DNA from: Virgibacillus ihumii
Lineage (GTDB): Bacteria > Bacillota > Bacilli > Bacillales > Amphibacillaceae
Assembly: GCF_902726655.1 (NCBI RefSeq)
Contig: NZ_CACVAN010000001.1
Coordinates: 2,480,001-2,544,000 of the forward strand
DNA: 64,000 nt
Reading direction: 5' to 3'
The notes under the pieces are model-generated. The model did not search any database. It saw only the letters and a program-made list of their open reading frames with translations, and was not told the DNA's origin. The position numbers and the translations under genes are program-made. Shown piece after piece: positions 43,838 through 52,502 of the stretch. Every line of letters begins with the position of its first letter. Position 1 is the first letter of the stretch.

Positions 43838-44024
43838 ATGCCCCTCCCGCATCCGGGGGCCCCAGTTCAACCACGTGCTGAGAATCGGATAGGCAATTTT
43901 ATCCCGCAGCACCGGTTCACCAAGGAACCCTTTAAGCTCGTTAGTAAGTTTATTTAGTTTATTTCCAGGCGGTACTGAGTAATCGTTTGAACGCAGCTTC
44001 TGCCAAAATTGTTTATTAAAAAAC

Positions 44025-44215
44025 GTATGAACTTCCCTGCAAACATGCGAAATCACTACCCAAACGTGCGAACTTCCCTGCAAACATGCGAAATCACTAC
44101 CCAAACGTGCGAACCTCCCTGCAAACATGCGAACCTCCCTGCAAACGTGCGAAGTCACCACCCAAACGTGCGAACCTCCCTGCAAACGTGCGAAGTCACT
44201 ACCCAAACGTGCGAA
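44025..44215. repeat. 20/21-bp periodic array D, core (A/G)TGCGAA
   Basis: Ten cores start at 44025, 44045, 44066, 44086, 44107, 44127, 44147, 44168, 44188 and 44209. Most units alternate between a 20-bp form (GTGCGAACYTCCCTGCAAAC) and a 21-bp form carrying TCACTACCCAAAC, giving a 41-bp higher-order repeat. It lies between two same-strand genes, directly upstream of the truncated membrane-protein frame. Confidence 0.9.
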
Positions 44216-44287
44216 CGCCAGTGATATGTGTGCGTAAAACTACTTTGACGACGAATCCCTGTGTTTGTTTGGGCGATGTTTACTATT

Positions 44288-45148
44288 TCACGGCACTTCT
44301 AAAAACAACTTAATATCAGCTAATAAAGCAGAATCACTCCAATGCACATAATGCCCGCTCTCAACAGGGCGATATGTAATTGGCAGCCAGGTATGCTGTT
44401 GAAGCTTTTCCACATGTTCCGATGTGTTTTCACACTCCTGTTCATCTACACCTTTAAATGTCGCATAAGCCAAATATGTCGGGACATTAACTTGAGAAAG
44501 CAGCTTTGGCATATTTAACCGATAAAATCCAAAGTAAAGGTTAAGCATATCCAACGAAAAATCAATATTTCGTTCATATGCCTTTCGTATGTATCTGTTT
44601 TCTTCAATGGAAAAAATATCACAAAATCGTTTGATCCTTTCCTCCAAGTTGTCCTCGTTCGAAAACACCGGCTCCACTAATTTAAAAACTTGCTTTCCAA
44701 ACAGTGCTCCTGCAATGTTCAGTAAAGGAACAGCATATGCGAATAACCCAAATTCACGTGTGGGAATACGTGGAAATGGTTTATGTCCCTGATCAAGCAG
44801 GATAAGTTTGTTCACCCTGAAAGGAAAGTGAATGGCAAATGCCAACGCCAGTGAACCCCCTAATGAGTGACCAATAACAGACACTTTATCGATCTGCTGC
44901 TGATCCAGATATTCTTTCACCCAGTTGGCCATTTCCAAAGAAGTAATCTGACGAGCCTGGATCCCCATACTTTTCCCCAAACCAGGCAAATCCAACATGT
45001 GTGTTACAAAGTCTTCTTCCAGATACTCAGCTATATTCAGTCCTTCATTTCCGGGGAATCCCGCAGCTGGAAGAAAAATAATCGGTTCACCCGCACCTAC
45101 TTTTTCAGCGTAATAATCATACAGAATACCTTTAGAAATTCCGACCAC
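44288..45148 (-). CDS. Alpha/beta hydrolase
   Basis: A 286-residue alpha/beta-hydrolase fold enzyme. The nucleophile elbow is SVIGHSLGGSLALAFA, the oxyanion region PIIFLPAAGFPGNEG near residue 22, and the catalytic histidine lies in VESGHYVHWSDS near the C-terminus. The helical cap is about 135-215. It hydrolyses an unknown ester, lactone or similar bond. The start is uncertain: GTG at 45148 overlaps the AGGAGG site, so a nearby non-ATG codon a few residues later may be used. Confidence 0.85.
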   Translation of the reverse strand: MVGISKGILYDYYAEKVGAGEPIIFLPAAGFPGNEGLNIAEYLEEDFVTHMLDLPGLGKSMGIQARQITSLEMANWVKEYLDQQQIDKVSVIGHSLGGSLALAFAIHFPFRVNKLILLDQGHKPFPRIPTREFGLFAYAVPLLNIAGALFGKQVFKLVEPVFSNEDNLEERIKRFCDIFSIEENRYIRKAYERNIDFSLDMLNLYFGFYRLNMPKLLSQVNVPTYLAYATFKGVDEQECENTSEHVEKLQQHTWLPITYRPVESGHYVHWSDSALLADIKLFLEVP

Positions 45149-45310
45149 CTCCTGTCTTATACCATTCGACCTGGCTCGTCATAAATCCTGCCTGGAGTCC
45201 TTTTTACAAAAAAATATCCGACCCCCGCCATACAGGAACCGGACACCCAAGCTCAAAAGCTGCTATTCATACATGAACTTATTTTTACTTTCAACTACTC
45301 CAGCTTACCT

Positions 45311-45877
45311 TCAGGCAACATTTCCAAAATCCTTATGAAGATTCGCATTTATTAACCGGTTACGTACTGTAATACCAATCCAGCTTGCTAGAAAAGCTTT
45401 TATTAAGCCAACTGCTATAAATGGATAAACACCTGCTGCAAGAGCCTCATTCCAGCTTAAATCAATAATGAATTTAAGCTGAACTGTTCCGAAAGCTAAA
45501 ATAACAACCATCCCTACGATATTAGCAAGCATTGCCATCGGGATTGTAAACCTGGTTTTTTCCAAAATGAATCCTGTTAAAAAGGCTGCGAAAATGAAGC
45601 CGAATATGTATCCGCCAGTTGGTCCGATAAGAACTTGTGGACCGCCGCTGAAACCCGCAAACACTGGAAGGCCAATAGCCCCTATCGCTGCATAACATAC
45701 CATGGATACCGCACCCTTTTTACTGCCAAGAATAGTGGCGGTAATACCTACAGCAAGTGTTTGTCCGCTGATTGGAACTAATGGCAGCGGTATTTCAATT
45801 TGTGCCAGTATAGCTGTTATTGCGGCAAATATGGCGCAATGAAGAATCGCTCGTAATTTATTGCTTTGTTGGTTCAC
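45311..45877 (-). CDS. bioY: BioY biotin transporter S-component
   Basis: A 188-residue membrane protein with six helices. IEIPLPLVPISGQTLAVGIT near residue 27 and GGPQVLIGPTGGYIFGFIFA near 80 are the biotin-binding signatures of BioY, which takes up biotin alone or with an ECF energy module. A BirA-type operator sits 53-83 bp upstream of the start codon, so it should be repressed when biotin is sufficient. No ecfA/T genes are adjacent. Confidence 0.95.
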   Translation of the reverse strand: MNQQSNKLRAILHCAIFAAITAILAQIEIPLPLVPISGQTLAVGITATILGSKKGAVSMVCYAAIGAIGLPVFAGFSGGPQVLIGPTGGYIFGFIFAAFLTGFILEKTRFTIPMAMLANIVGMVVILAFGTVQLKFIIDLSWNEALAAGVYPFIAVGLIKAFLASWIGITVRNRLINANLHKDFGNVA

Positions 45878-45929
45878 AATTGATTACCCCTTTCTGTTTT
45901 GATTAAGATTATAATAAAATATACCCTAA

Positions 45930-45960
45930 TTGTAAACCATATTATATTTAAAGTTAACAA
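45930..45960 (-). promoter_or_regulatory. BirA (biotin repressor) operator
   Basis: On the minus strand TTGTTAAC and GTTTACAA flank a 15-bp AT-rich spacer, matching the known BirA box of Bacilli (TTGTTAAC, 15-16 bp, GTTAACAA) with one mismatch. It lies directly upstream of bioY. Confidence 0.85.
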
Positions 45961-45966
45961 TTAAAG

Positions 45967-46001
45967 CAAAAAATACAGGAGAACTTCGGGAAAGCTCTCC
46001 T
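45967..46001 (-). terminator. Terminator of the hotdog-thioesterase gene
   Basis: On the minus strand AGGAGAGCTTTCC pairs imperfectly with GAAGTTCTCCT and is followed by GTATTTTTT, 26 bp past the stop at 46027. Confidence 0.65.
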
Positions 46002-46026
46002 AAAAATAACAGGTCGACTGTACCCT

Positions 46027-46506
46027 TTATTTTTCTCCAAACGTTGCAGGCATTACCGCTGCAACAACTTCGCCTTTCGCACAGCATGCATCACCAGCAA
46101 AAACCTGTGTATGGATCTTAAACTTTTTCGGATGGACTTCTTCCACAGTACCGATTGCTTTCAACGGTACATCCTTTGGAGTCGGCTTCACGAACTTCAC
46201 TTCCAGTGAGGCTGTTACAAATCTTGGCGGCTCCACACCATCACCAGGTTCATAACCATTTTTTCGGTGCAACGCAAGTGAAGCGGACCCTGTTCCGTGG
46301 CAGTCAATTAGCGATGCTATTAAGCCGCCATAGACAAACCCGGGGATTGCTGTATGTTCGGGTCTCGGTGTATAAACTGTTACCGTCTGATCTCCATCCC
46401 AGCCTGTTCTGAGATGATATCCTTCTTCATTAAGCCTGCCGCATCCATAGCAATGGGCAAAATCATCCGCATACTCGTCCTGAATTGCATGTACCTTTTC
46501 CGTCAT
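46027..46506 (-). CDS. PaaI-type hotdog thioesterase family protein
   Basis: A 159-residue hotdog-fold protein. An N-terminal CYGCGRLNEEGYHL motif is followed by HTAIPGFVYGGLIASLIDCH (the substrate-binding helix; GG-x-x-x-x-x-x-D) and FVTASLEVKFVKPTPKDVPL. Members hydrolyse acyl-CoA thioesters. ATG at 46504-46506. It is transcribed alone. Confidence 0.85.
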   Translation of the reverse strand: MTEKVHAIQDEYADDFAHCYGCGRLNEEGYHLRTGWDGDQTVTVYTPRPEHTAIPGFVYGGLIASLIDCHGTGSASLALHRKNGYEPGDGVEPPRFVTASLEVKFVKPTPKDVPLKAIGTVEEVHPKKFKIHTQVFAGDACCAKGEVVAAVMPATFGEK

Positions 46507-46610
46507 TTGAATTATCCCCTGTCACGTAAATTTTTCTATAATTTAATCTACAATCAATACTATCAAAAACCAATGAAGTTTCAATCATATACTGGAACAT
46601 CATAACTGCT

Positions 46611-46641
46611 AAAAATAGCAGCCTAACATGCGTTAGGCTGC
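46611..46641 (-). terminator. Rho-independent terminator of the DJ-1/PfpI gene
   Basis: GCAGCCTAAC pairs perfectly with GTTAGGCTGC around four bases; on the minus strand it is followed by TATTTTT. Confidence 0.88.
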
Positions 46642-46649
46642 CTGAAATA

Positions 46650-47204
46650 TTACTGACGATTAACCTGTTTAATAAATTCTTTCATCAGACCCGGAACATC
46701 CGGCCAGGCGTGCCCGGTGACGAGGTTTCCATCTGTGTGGTTTGCTTCTTCAATATACGTTGATCCTGCTGCTTCCACTTCCGGTTTGCAGGCAATATAG
46801 GCAGTCATTTCCCGTCCTTTTAGGTGTTCCTTGACTGTCGTTAAAACCTGGCTGGCATGACAAACGGCTGCAATCGGCTTATTGGTTTCAAAAAAGTGAC
46901 TGACAATAGCCGGAATATGTTCATTCAGACGAATATGCTCCGGCGCACGTCCCCCAGGTATAATCAGTCCATCAAATTCTTCAGGATTGATTTCATCAAA
47001 ACCTGCTGTCGCATCAATTTGATAGCCTTCTTTTTCGGTATATGTCTCCCAGCCGACAAAGTCATGGACAACGGTATGAAGCTTTTTGGCGGAACTGGCT
47101 GCGATCACCGTTTCATAGCCTTCTTCCAGACAGCGGAAATACGGATAATAGATTTCCAGCGCTTCTACCGCATCACCAGCAATAATCAGTATCTTCTTAG
47201 CCAT
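46650..47204 (-). CDS. DJ-1/PfpI family protein
   Basis: A 184-residue class I glutamine-amidotransferase-like protein. The nucleophile elbow with reactive cysteine is IAAVCHASQVL (about residue 115), with KILIIAGDAVEALEIYYPY at the N-terminus and GLIIPGGRAPEHIRLNE before the elbow. The family includes deglycase/glyoxalase III-like and stress proteins. ATG follows GGAGGGAATATTA. It is a single-gene unit. Confidence 0.88.
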   Translation of the reverse strand: MAKKILIIAGDAVEALEIYYPYFRCLEEGYETVIAASSAKKLHTVVHDFVGWETYTEKEGYQIDATAGFDEINPEEFDGLIIPGGRAPEHIRLNEHIPAIVSHFFETNKPIAAVCHASQVLTTVKEHLKGREMTAYIACKPEVEAAGSTYIEEANHTDGNLVTGHAWPDVPGLMKEFIKQVNRQ

Positions 47205-47272
47205 TAATATTCCCTCCAGGATAAAATTATGGATTCATTCGTATATATTCTGCAGGAAGATGCCAAAATCCT

Positions 47273-47722
47273 TTAATTTTCCTCGCCTTTTCGCACGAAT
47301 CGGAATTCCCCTTCCACTTCACCATCTAATCCCGCAATTGCCATAGGGTATGTGAGTACCTGTATGTTGAAGGAGCCTTTTTCAGGTTCTGTCACACTGT
47401 AGGTAACAATATTGATGTTATTTCCGGTTTCTGTCTTTTCCCTCCGGATTTGTTCAATTTCCACTTTATAACCGCCTGTTGTCTTTTGACCCAGCAGAAT
47501 AACCGCATATGTTTTCCCCTGTTGACGAAACACTTTATTTTGTTCCTTTGATTCGTTTTGCCGAATCCATTCCTGAACATTATCAGGTGCAGCATCTTTT
47601 TTAATCGTGTGGAATGCCAGTTTATCAGACATGGAACTGTCCTCCTTTAAAGTTGATCCGCAACCAGATAGATTAATCACTAATAAAATGAGTATGAAAA
47701 AACCGATGGACTTATCTGTCAT
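47273..47722 (-). CDS. Lipoprotein with PrcB-like C-terminal domain
   Basis: A 149-residue lipoprotein. The signal helix ends in the lipobox LSGC (lipidated cysteine about residue 21). The C-terminal part has YAVILLGQKTTGGYKVEIEQ followed by strands and ends FRFVRKGE, the pattern of the protease-complex PrcB C-terminal family. It should be anchored on the outer face of the membrane. ATG at 47720-47722 follows AAGGGGAG; a longer frame would extend into the MITE-like repeat and is rejected. Confidence 0.7.
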   Translation of the reverse strand: MTDKSIGFFILILLVINLSGCGSTLKEDSSMSDKLAFHTIKKDAAPDNVQEWIRQNESKEQNKVFRQQGKTYAVILLGQKTTGGYKVEIEQIRREKTETGNNINIVTYSVTEPEKGSFNIQVLTYPMAIAGLDGEVEGEFRFVRKGEEN

Positions 47723-47778
47723 GGCTGCTCCCCTTTCGTATATTATGTAATCGGGAGAAGGGTGATCATTCCAATTAA

Positions 47779-48070
47779 GAGGCTGGGACAAAAAGTGATT
47801 TAACAAAAGAAAAAACAAAATAAATGGTGGGTTCAACCGCTCCGGAAATATACTTCGCTTTCACTTTCGAGCATAAGTGCGACATCAGCTCAAGAAAATC
47901 ACTTTCGCTGTGTCTACTTTACCGCGGGCGGCTGTTGAGCCCTCCTCGTGCTTACGCACTGCGGGGTCTCATCTAGGCCTGTCCTCCCGCAGGAGTCTAC
48001 GCATATTTCCTCCGCTAGTTTCTATAATTGTTCGTTTTTTGAATTACACTTTTTGATTTGTCCCAGCCTC
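47779..48070. repeat. MITE-like repeat, copy 3, with 60-bp insertion
   Basis: The same element as copies 1 and 2 with 14-bp terminal inverted repeats, but 292 bp long. Bases 47863-47922 (starting ACTTTCGAGCATAAGTGCG) are absent from the other copies and interrupt the CGCTTTCCGCGG block. It lies between two minus-strand genes. Confidence 0.9.
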
Positions 48071-48082
48071 TTTATTAACCAG

Positions 48083-49216
48083 TCAATCCTTAAAAAAATC
48101 TTCGTTATGTTCTGTTTCTTTATACCGCTGCCATTGACGATGTCCGTACATGATTTTCCGTACCGCTTTATCATCTTCAAGACCGGACCCGATCGCTCCA
48201 GCAATAGTCGCAACAGATGTGACGAGCCATGCAAGCTGAAAGAAATGGCCGGCAGTCACATCTTTCCCAAGTCCAACCGTGCTTGCAAACAGATCCGGCG
48301 GAACAAAGAAGGCAACTGCCATCAGGAACAAAACATACATCCCGATATAATAGGCCACTACTGCGGTGGTTAATGTGGATACTGTTATCATATTGTAGAG
48401 CATTGTTAACTTCCGGCTGACTCTTCTGGAACTATTCTCCCATAAATTATGCGCAAAAATGATCCAGATTACCATCGCGGCCATGGCAACAAGCATAAGT
48501 ACAATAAATCGCAAATATCCGTATGCTGCACTAATACTCCATAGTGTAGTGAAAACAAGTCCATATGCACCGGAAGCAAAAGCGATTGCAACCACACTTT
48601 TAAAAGAGGGGATAATTTTCCATGGCTGATTGGCATACGTCATCCCCGCCAGCAGCCGGAAAATTCCGTGTATCCTCGGTACCACGACAAACCGAACACC
48701 GGTATTTCGCTCGCTTGGCAAAATTTTCTTTATTGGTGATAAAGAAACATCACTTCTTAACAGCTTATTATTATTCTTTATCGTAAACTGTCCATTACCG
48801 CCATTCACACGAAAATATAATTCGCTGACCATTTGTATAATCGCTTTTTTAACACGGGTCTTTAAGGGGAACGCGCCAAACGCCGGCAAAGAAATCTGTG
48901 CAACACCATATCGGTCATCATCTTCTGCCAGCACAACCTTTTTATCTGAGAAGATAGGCATGTCCGTCAGACATACCGCATAATGCCAGTCGTTCTCCTT
49001 TTTTAATGTTACTGCTCGTTCTATAATTTCATCGCCCCTACCTGAAGCACCCGTTAGTTGATCACGAACAACCTCAACATTCCATGAAATATCACTGTCA
49101 ATTTGCTTGGAAAATACAGCTGCCAGTCTTCCAACTAGCTTATTGACAATATCCTCAGGCAGCTCAGGAGCGGGGATTAGACCGACTGATATTTGTTTCA
49201 AATATAAAACTCCCAT
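48083..49216 (-). CDS. Hypothetical membrane protein, possible general-stress gene
   Basis: A 377-residue protein with a soluble N-terminal half (about 1-175, starting MGVLYLKQISVGLIPAPELP) and five helices in the C-terminal half (about 205-345), ending in a charged tail. Similar proteins with an N-terminal peptidase-like region and membrane C-terminus occur in Bacilli and Actinobacteria, without known function. A SigmaB-like promoter lies 66 bp upstream, and a catalase gene is divergent, suggesting a stress context. Confidence 0.65.
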   Translation of the reverse strand: MGVLYLKQISVGLIPAPELPEDIVNKLVGRLAAVFSKQIDSDISWNVEVVRDQLTGASGRGDEIIERAVTLKKENDWHYAVCLTDMPIFSDKKVVLAEDDDRYGVAQISLPAFGAFPLKTRVKKAIIQMVSELYFRVNGGNGQFTIKNNNKLLRSDVSLSPIKKILPSERNTGVRFVVVPRIHGIFRLLAGMTYANQPWKIIPSFKSVVAIAFASGAYGLVFTTLWSISAAYGYLRFIVLMLVAMAAMVIWIIFAHNLWENSSRRVSRKLTMLYNMITVSTLTTAVVAYYIGMYVLFLMAVAFFVPPDLFASTVGLGKDVTAGHFFQLAWLVTSVATIAGAIGSGLEDDKAVRKIMYGHRQWQRYKETEHNEDFFKD

Positions 49217-49281
49217 TCTGTGAAAGCCTCGGTTATGATTTTAAAAAAATAGTTTTTCTCCTATTCGTTAATACCCATATA

Positions 49282-49306
49282 TTTCCCGATTCGATAAATG
49301 ACAAAC
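49282..49306 (-). promoter_or_regulatory. SigmaB-like promoter candidate
   Basis: On the minus strand GTTTGT and GGGAAA are separated by 13 bp, close to the SigmaB consensus GTTT-N(14-17)-GGGWAW. It is 66 bp upstream of the hypothetical membrane protein start at 49216. Confidence 0.4.
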
Positions 49307-49408
49307 ACACAAAAATCCAATAACTGTGATTATCCTGGTCATTTCTGGAAAGACTATTTTTAGTATGCATTTTATGCTCAACATTTATTGGAAATGGAGG
49401 AAAAAGAA

Positions 49409-50995
49409 ATGGCTGATGAGAAAAAGACAAATAATGAAAAGGATGACACTTTAACGACCAGACAAGGGCATCCGGTGACGAACAACCAAAGCCTCCGGAC
49501 AGTTGGAAACCGCGGCCCCGCAACACTGGAGAATTATGATTACATTGAAAAAATAAGTCATTTTGACCGCGAAAAAGTGCCTGAGCGAATTGTTCACGCC
49601 CGCGGTTCCGGGGCACATGGTTATTTTGAGACGTACGGAACGGTCGGTGATGAACCGGCATCTAAATATACCAGGGCAAAAGTTTTTCAGGACAAAGGAA
49701 AACAAACACCGCTTTTTGTTCGTTTTTCAACGGTGGTACATGGACGTCACTCCCCGGAGACAGTTCGTGATCCGCGTGGATTTGCCATTAAATTTTATAC
49801 CGAGGATGGAAATTGGGACCTGGTTGGAAACAATATCAAAATCTTTTTTATCCGTGATGCCATGAAGTTTCCGGATATGATTCATGCCTTCAGACCCGAT
49901 CCGGTCACCAATATTCAGGACAGTCAACGTTTCTTTGACTTTTGCTCAAGCTCCCCGGAAACGTTTCATATGGTTACGTTTGTGTATTCACCGTGGGGAA
50001 TTCCAGCAAACTATCGGATGATGCAGGGTTCTGGTGTTAACACATATAAATGGGTAAACAGTGATGGTGAAGCAGTACTTGTAAAATATCACTGGGAGCC
50101 GAAGCAAGGAATTAAGAACCTGACAGTAAAAGAAGCCAATGAGATTCAGGCAACCAACTTCAATCATGCAACACAGGATTTGTATGACGCGATTGAGAAA
50201 GGCGACTATCCGGAATGGGAGCTGTTCGTACAGATTATGAGCGATGATGAACACCCGGAATTGGACTTTGATCCACTGGATGACACCAAACTGTGGCCGG
50301 AAGATCAGTTCCCATGGCTGCCGGTCGGAAAAATGGTGTTGAACAAAAATCCGGAGAACTTTTTTAACGAAGTGGAACAGGCATCATTCGGAACGGGTGT
50401 ACTTGTTGACGGTCTCGATTTTTCTGATGACAAAATGCTGCAGGGAAGAACGTTTTCCTATTCTGATACACAGCGTTATCGTACTGGGGCAAACCACTTG
50501 CAGCTCCCGATTAATGCAGCCAAAAAACGAGTAGCAACAAATCAGGAAGGCGGACAAATGCGTTATGAGTCAGAAAAGTCTTCCAAACATAATCCACATA
50601 TCAATTATGAACCGTCAACAACTGGCGGACTAAAAGAAGCAGAACAATCCGGAAAAGAATATACGCCAAAAATTGAAGGAAATCTTGTGCGTGAGTCCAT
50701 CGACCGCCAAAGCAACACCAAACAGGCAGGCGAAACGTATCGGCAATTTAAGGATTGGGAAAAAGATGAGCTGATTTCCAATCTTGTCGGTGACCTTGCT
50801 GAATGTGACAAACGGATTCAGGAAAAAATGGTTGCCCTTGCTGAAGAGGCGGATGACGAATACGGCAAACGTCTAAGAGAGGGGCTGGAACACGCAGAAC
50901 AATCCGGATCCAGCAAAAATCCGCTGGGCAATAAAGACAGTGAAAAAGCGCCTGAACAGGCAGTTGACAAAGGGCACGACGCAGACAGATATTGA
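49409..50995 (+). CDS. Catalase (monofunctional, heme)
   Basis: A 528-residue catalase. Catalytic histidine in [15 protein letters not shown] (about residue 56), catalytic asparagine in [20 protein letters not shown] (about 125), and the heme-ligand tyrosine in [17 protein letters not shown] (about 335). It converts hydrogen peroxide to water and oxygen in the cytoplasm. ATG at 49409 follows GGAGG. The hydrophilic C-terminal tail and the length near 530 suggest a clade near KatX/KatA; I do not assign a symbol. SodC elsewhere in the window would produce its substrate. Confidence 0.95.
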   Translation: MADEKKTNNEKDDTLTTRQGHPVTNNQSLRTVGNRGPATLENYDYIEKISHFDREKVPERIVHARGSGAHGYFETYGTVGDEPASKYTRAKVFQDKGKQTPLFVRFSTVVHGRHSPETVRDPRGFAIKFYTEDGNWDLVGNNIKIFFIRDAMKFPDMIHAFRPDPVTNIQDSQRFFDFCSSSPETFHMVTFVYSPWGIPANYRMMQGSGVNTYKWVNSDGEAVLVKYHWEPKQGIKNLTVKEANEIQATNFNHATQDLYDAIEKGDYPEWELFVQIMSDDEHPELDFDPLDDTKLWPEDQFPWLPVGKMVLNKNPENFFNEVEQASFGTGVLVDGLDFSDDKMLQGRTFSYSDTQRYRTGANHLQLPINAAKKRVATNQEGGQMRYESEKSSKHNPHINYEPSTTGGLKEAEQSGKEYTPKIEGNLVRESIDRQSNTKQAGETYRQFKDWEKDELISNLVGDLAECDKRIQEKMVALAEEADDEYGKRLREGLEHAEQSGSSKNPLGNKDSEKAPEQAVDKGHDADRY

Positions 50996-51000
50996 ATGGG

Positions 51001-51030
51001 AGCACCTTTCTATTGTGGAAAGGTGCTTTT
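51001..51030 (+). terminator. Rho-independent terminator of the catalase gene
   Basis: AGCACCTTTC pairs perfectly with GAAAGGTGCT around seven bases and is followed by TTTATT. The bases from here to 51227 hold no gene that I can support. Confidence 0.9.
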
Positions 51031-51227
51031 ATTGTTTTGGGATTAAAATCTCTGCAACTTCCGCTTCGTACTTCTTTTAGTGAACAAGTATTGATATGAT
51101 TACAGCAATCCGCAATAACATCTATCGAAAGTGTTATCTTCAGCTTTCCCCCGGCAACTTCTTTATTCTTCATACGTATCTTCGTTCGTCCAATATTCGT
51201 GAATTCTCTTAAAAAAATAATCAAAAA

Positions 51228-51253
51228 TGAATTTTTTCATCGTTTATTTCGTC
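51228..51253 (+). promoter_or_regulatory. Candidate ECF-sigma autoregulatory promoter
   Basis: TGAATT and CGTC are separated by 16 bp, 46 bp upstream of the ECF sigma start. The -10-type CGTC fits extracytoplasmic-function promoters of Bacillus, but the -35 (TGAATT instead of TGAAAC) is weak. Confidence 0.35.
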
Positions 51254-51298
51254 TTATATACTGAAAGAAACAAACCACATGAAGGATGGTTACGTTGG

Positions 51299-51838
51299 AT
51301 GAGCTTGTTGAACAGTCAAAACAACCAAATCGATAGAGATCAGCTGATCCAGGAATTGATGACAGAGTACGGATCACAAGTTACCAGACTGGCTTATTCC
51401 TATGTCAAAGATATTCAGACAGCGGAAAATATCACCCAAGAAGTTTTCATTAAATGCTACAAAAAAATGCACCATCTGCAAAAGGAATCTGCGGTTAAGT
51501 CCTGGATCTTCCGTATTACCGTGAACAAGTGCAAAGACCATTTTCGAAGCGGGTGGATAAAACGGCTCCGTATGAATGTAGACTTCTCGAAATGGCTTAA
51601 AAGTACAGCTCCGTCTCCCGAAGAAGAATTATCAAAAAGGAATGAACACGACGAATTGACAAAACAAGTCCTCTCTTTGCCAGTAAAATACCGGGAAGTC
51701 ATTATTTGTTTTTACTTTCAGGAACTATCAATCCAGGAAACAAGTGATTTGCTTAATTTAAAGGTTCCAACAGTTTCGTCAAGATTAAGAAGAGCCCGTC
51801 TGATGCTGCAGGAAAAACTGGAGGGAGACTGGAAATGA
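51299..51838 (+). CDS. ECF-type RNA polymerase sigma factor
   Basis: A 179-residue sigma-70 family protein with region 2 (about 20-85: QVTRLAYSYVKDIQTAENIT, QEVFIKCYKKMHHL) and region 4 (about 122-176: SLPVKYREVIICFYFQELSI, QETSDLLNLKVPTVSSRLRR). ATG at 51299 follows GAAGGATGG. It overlaps the next gene by 4 bp (ATGA), the usual arrangement with a cognate anti-sigma factor. The third gene encodes a wall peptidase, so a cell-wall stress response is likely. Confidence 0.92.
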   Translation: MSLLNSQNNQIDRDQLIQELMTEYGSQVTRLAYSYVKDIQTAENITQEVFIKCYKKMHHLQKESAVKSWIFRITVNKCKDHFRSGWIKRLRMNVDFSKWLKSTAPSPEEELSKRNEHDELTKQVLSLPVKYREVIICFYFQELSIQETSDLLNLKVPTVSSRLRRARLMLQEKLEGDWK

Positions 51839-52488
51839 AAAATAGACTCGATGAATTTTCGAAAAAATCAACGCTGAACAGGATTGATTTTTCCAATAAG
51901 AGCCGTAATCAGGTAATGGAACGGATTTCAACGTTAAACCGAAAAAGTTTATTTTCAATCTGGAGTATACGAATACTAGGTACAGCTGCACTATTGCTAT
52001 TGTTTTTGATTCCGGTATATATAGCCTTTCAATCAACAGTTGAAGCGCCCGATCAAACTGCCAAAATACAGAAAATTACTCCTACGAAACCTCCGGTGGA
52101 AGATCTGGAAAGCCAATATAATAATTTGATCAAACCGGATTCGACGCAATCGCAAGTGGTGAACTACAACTCGAAACAGGAACTGATTGAGACCTTTACC
52201 GACATTATGAGTCGTGACTTAGCCGTTCAAATGGCAGATCAGTTTTTCCGAAAAACAGATGAAGGTTGGAAGTTAATCGCAACAGACGGGCCGGCTACAG
52301 TTCATTTTGACGCAGCTTATGATTTAACAAAAATCAATGCGAAAAAATATAGTTTAACTCAAACACAGGAAACGCAATTAACCGGAAAAATCCGTTTGTC
52401 CATAACCTATCAATATCAAAATAACAAATGGATTATCCAGAACAGAACCATTGAAAACTTAAACAGGCAATCATCCAACACCAGGTGA
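51835..52488 (+). CDS. Probable anti-sigma factor, single-pass membrane protein
   Basis: A 217-residue protein: a cytoplasmic N-terminal region (about 1-42, containing FSKKSTLNRIDFSNKSRNQV), one transmembrane helix (about 48-68) and an extracytoplasmic domain. The N-terminus lacks a clear HxxxCxxC zinc motif. Position immediately after an ECF sigma with 4-bp overlap makes it the likely anti-sigma. It ends a few bases before the lipoprotein peptidase gene starts, so all three are one operon. Confidence 0.8.
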   Translation: MKNRLDEFSKKSTLNRIDFSNKSRNQVMERISTLNRKSLFSIWSIRILGTAALLLLFLIPVYIAFQSTVEAPDQTAKIQKITPTKPPVEDLESQYNNLIKPDSTQSQVVNYNSKQELIETFTDIMSRDLAVQMADQFFRKTDEGWKLIATDGPATVHFDAAYDLTKINAKKYSLTQTQETQLTGKIRLSITYQYQNNKWIIQNRTIENLNRQSSNTR

Positions 52489-52502
52489 GAGGAGTGAATT
52501 CA

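Noticed and set aside
44009..44313. Plus-strand reading frames through array D as coding repeats
   Set aside because: Units alternate 20 and 21 bp, so no frame is kept across the array in a coding-like way.
47723..47836. Upstream extension of the PrcB-like lipoprotein gene
   Set aside because: It runs into repeat copy 3 and would bury the lipoprotein signal peptide; ATG at 47722 has AAGGGGAG and a proper signal.
50748..51224. Minus-strand 158-residue frame after the catalase gene
   Set aside because: It overlaps the catalase 3' end antisense, spans its terminator, and its composition is that of a shadow frame.
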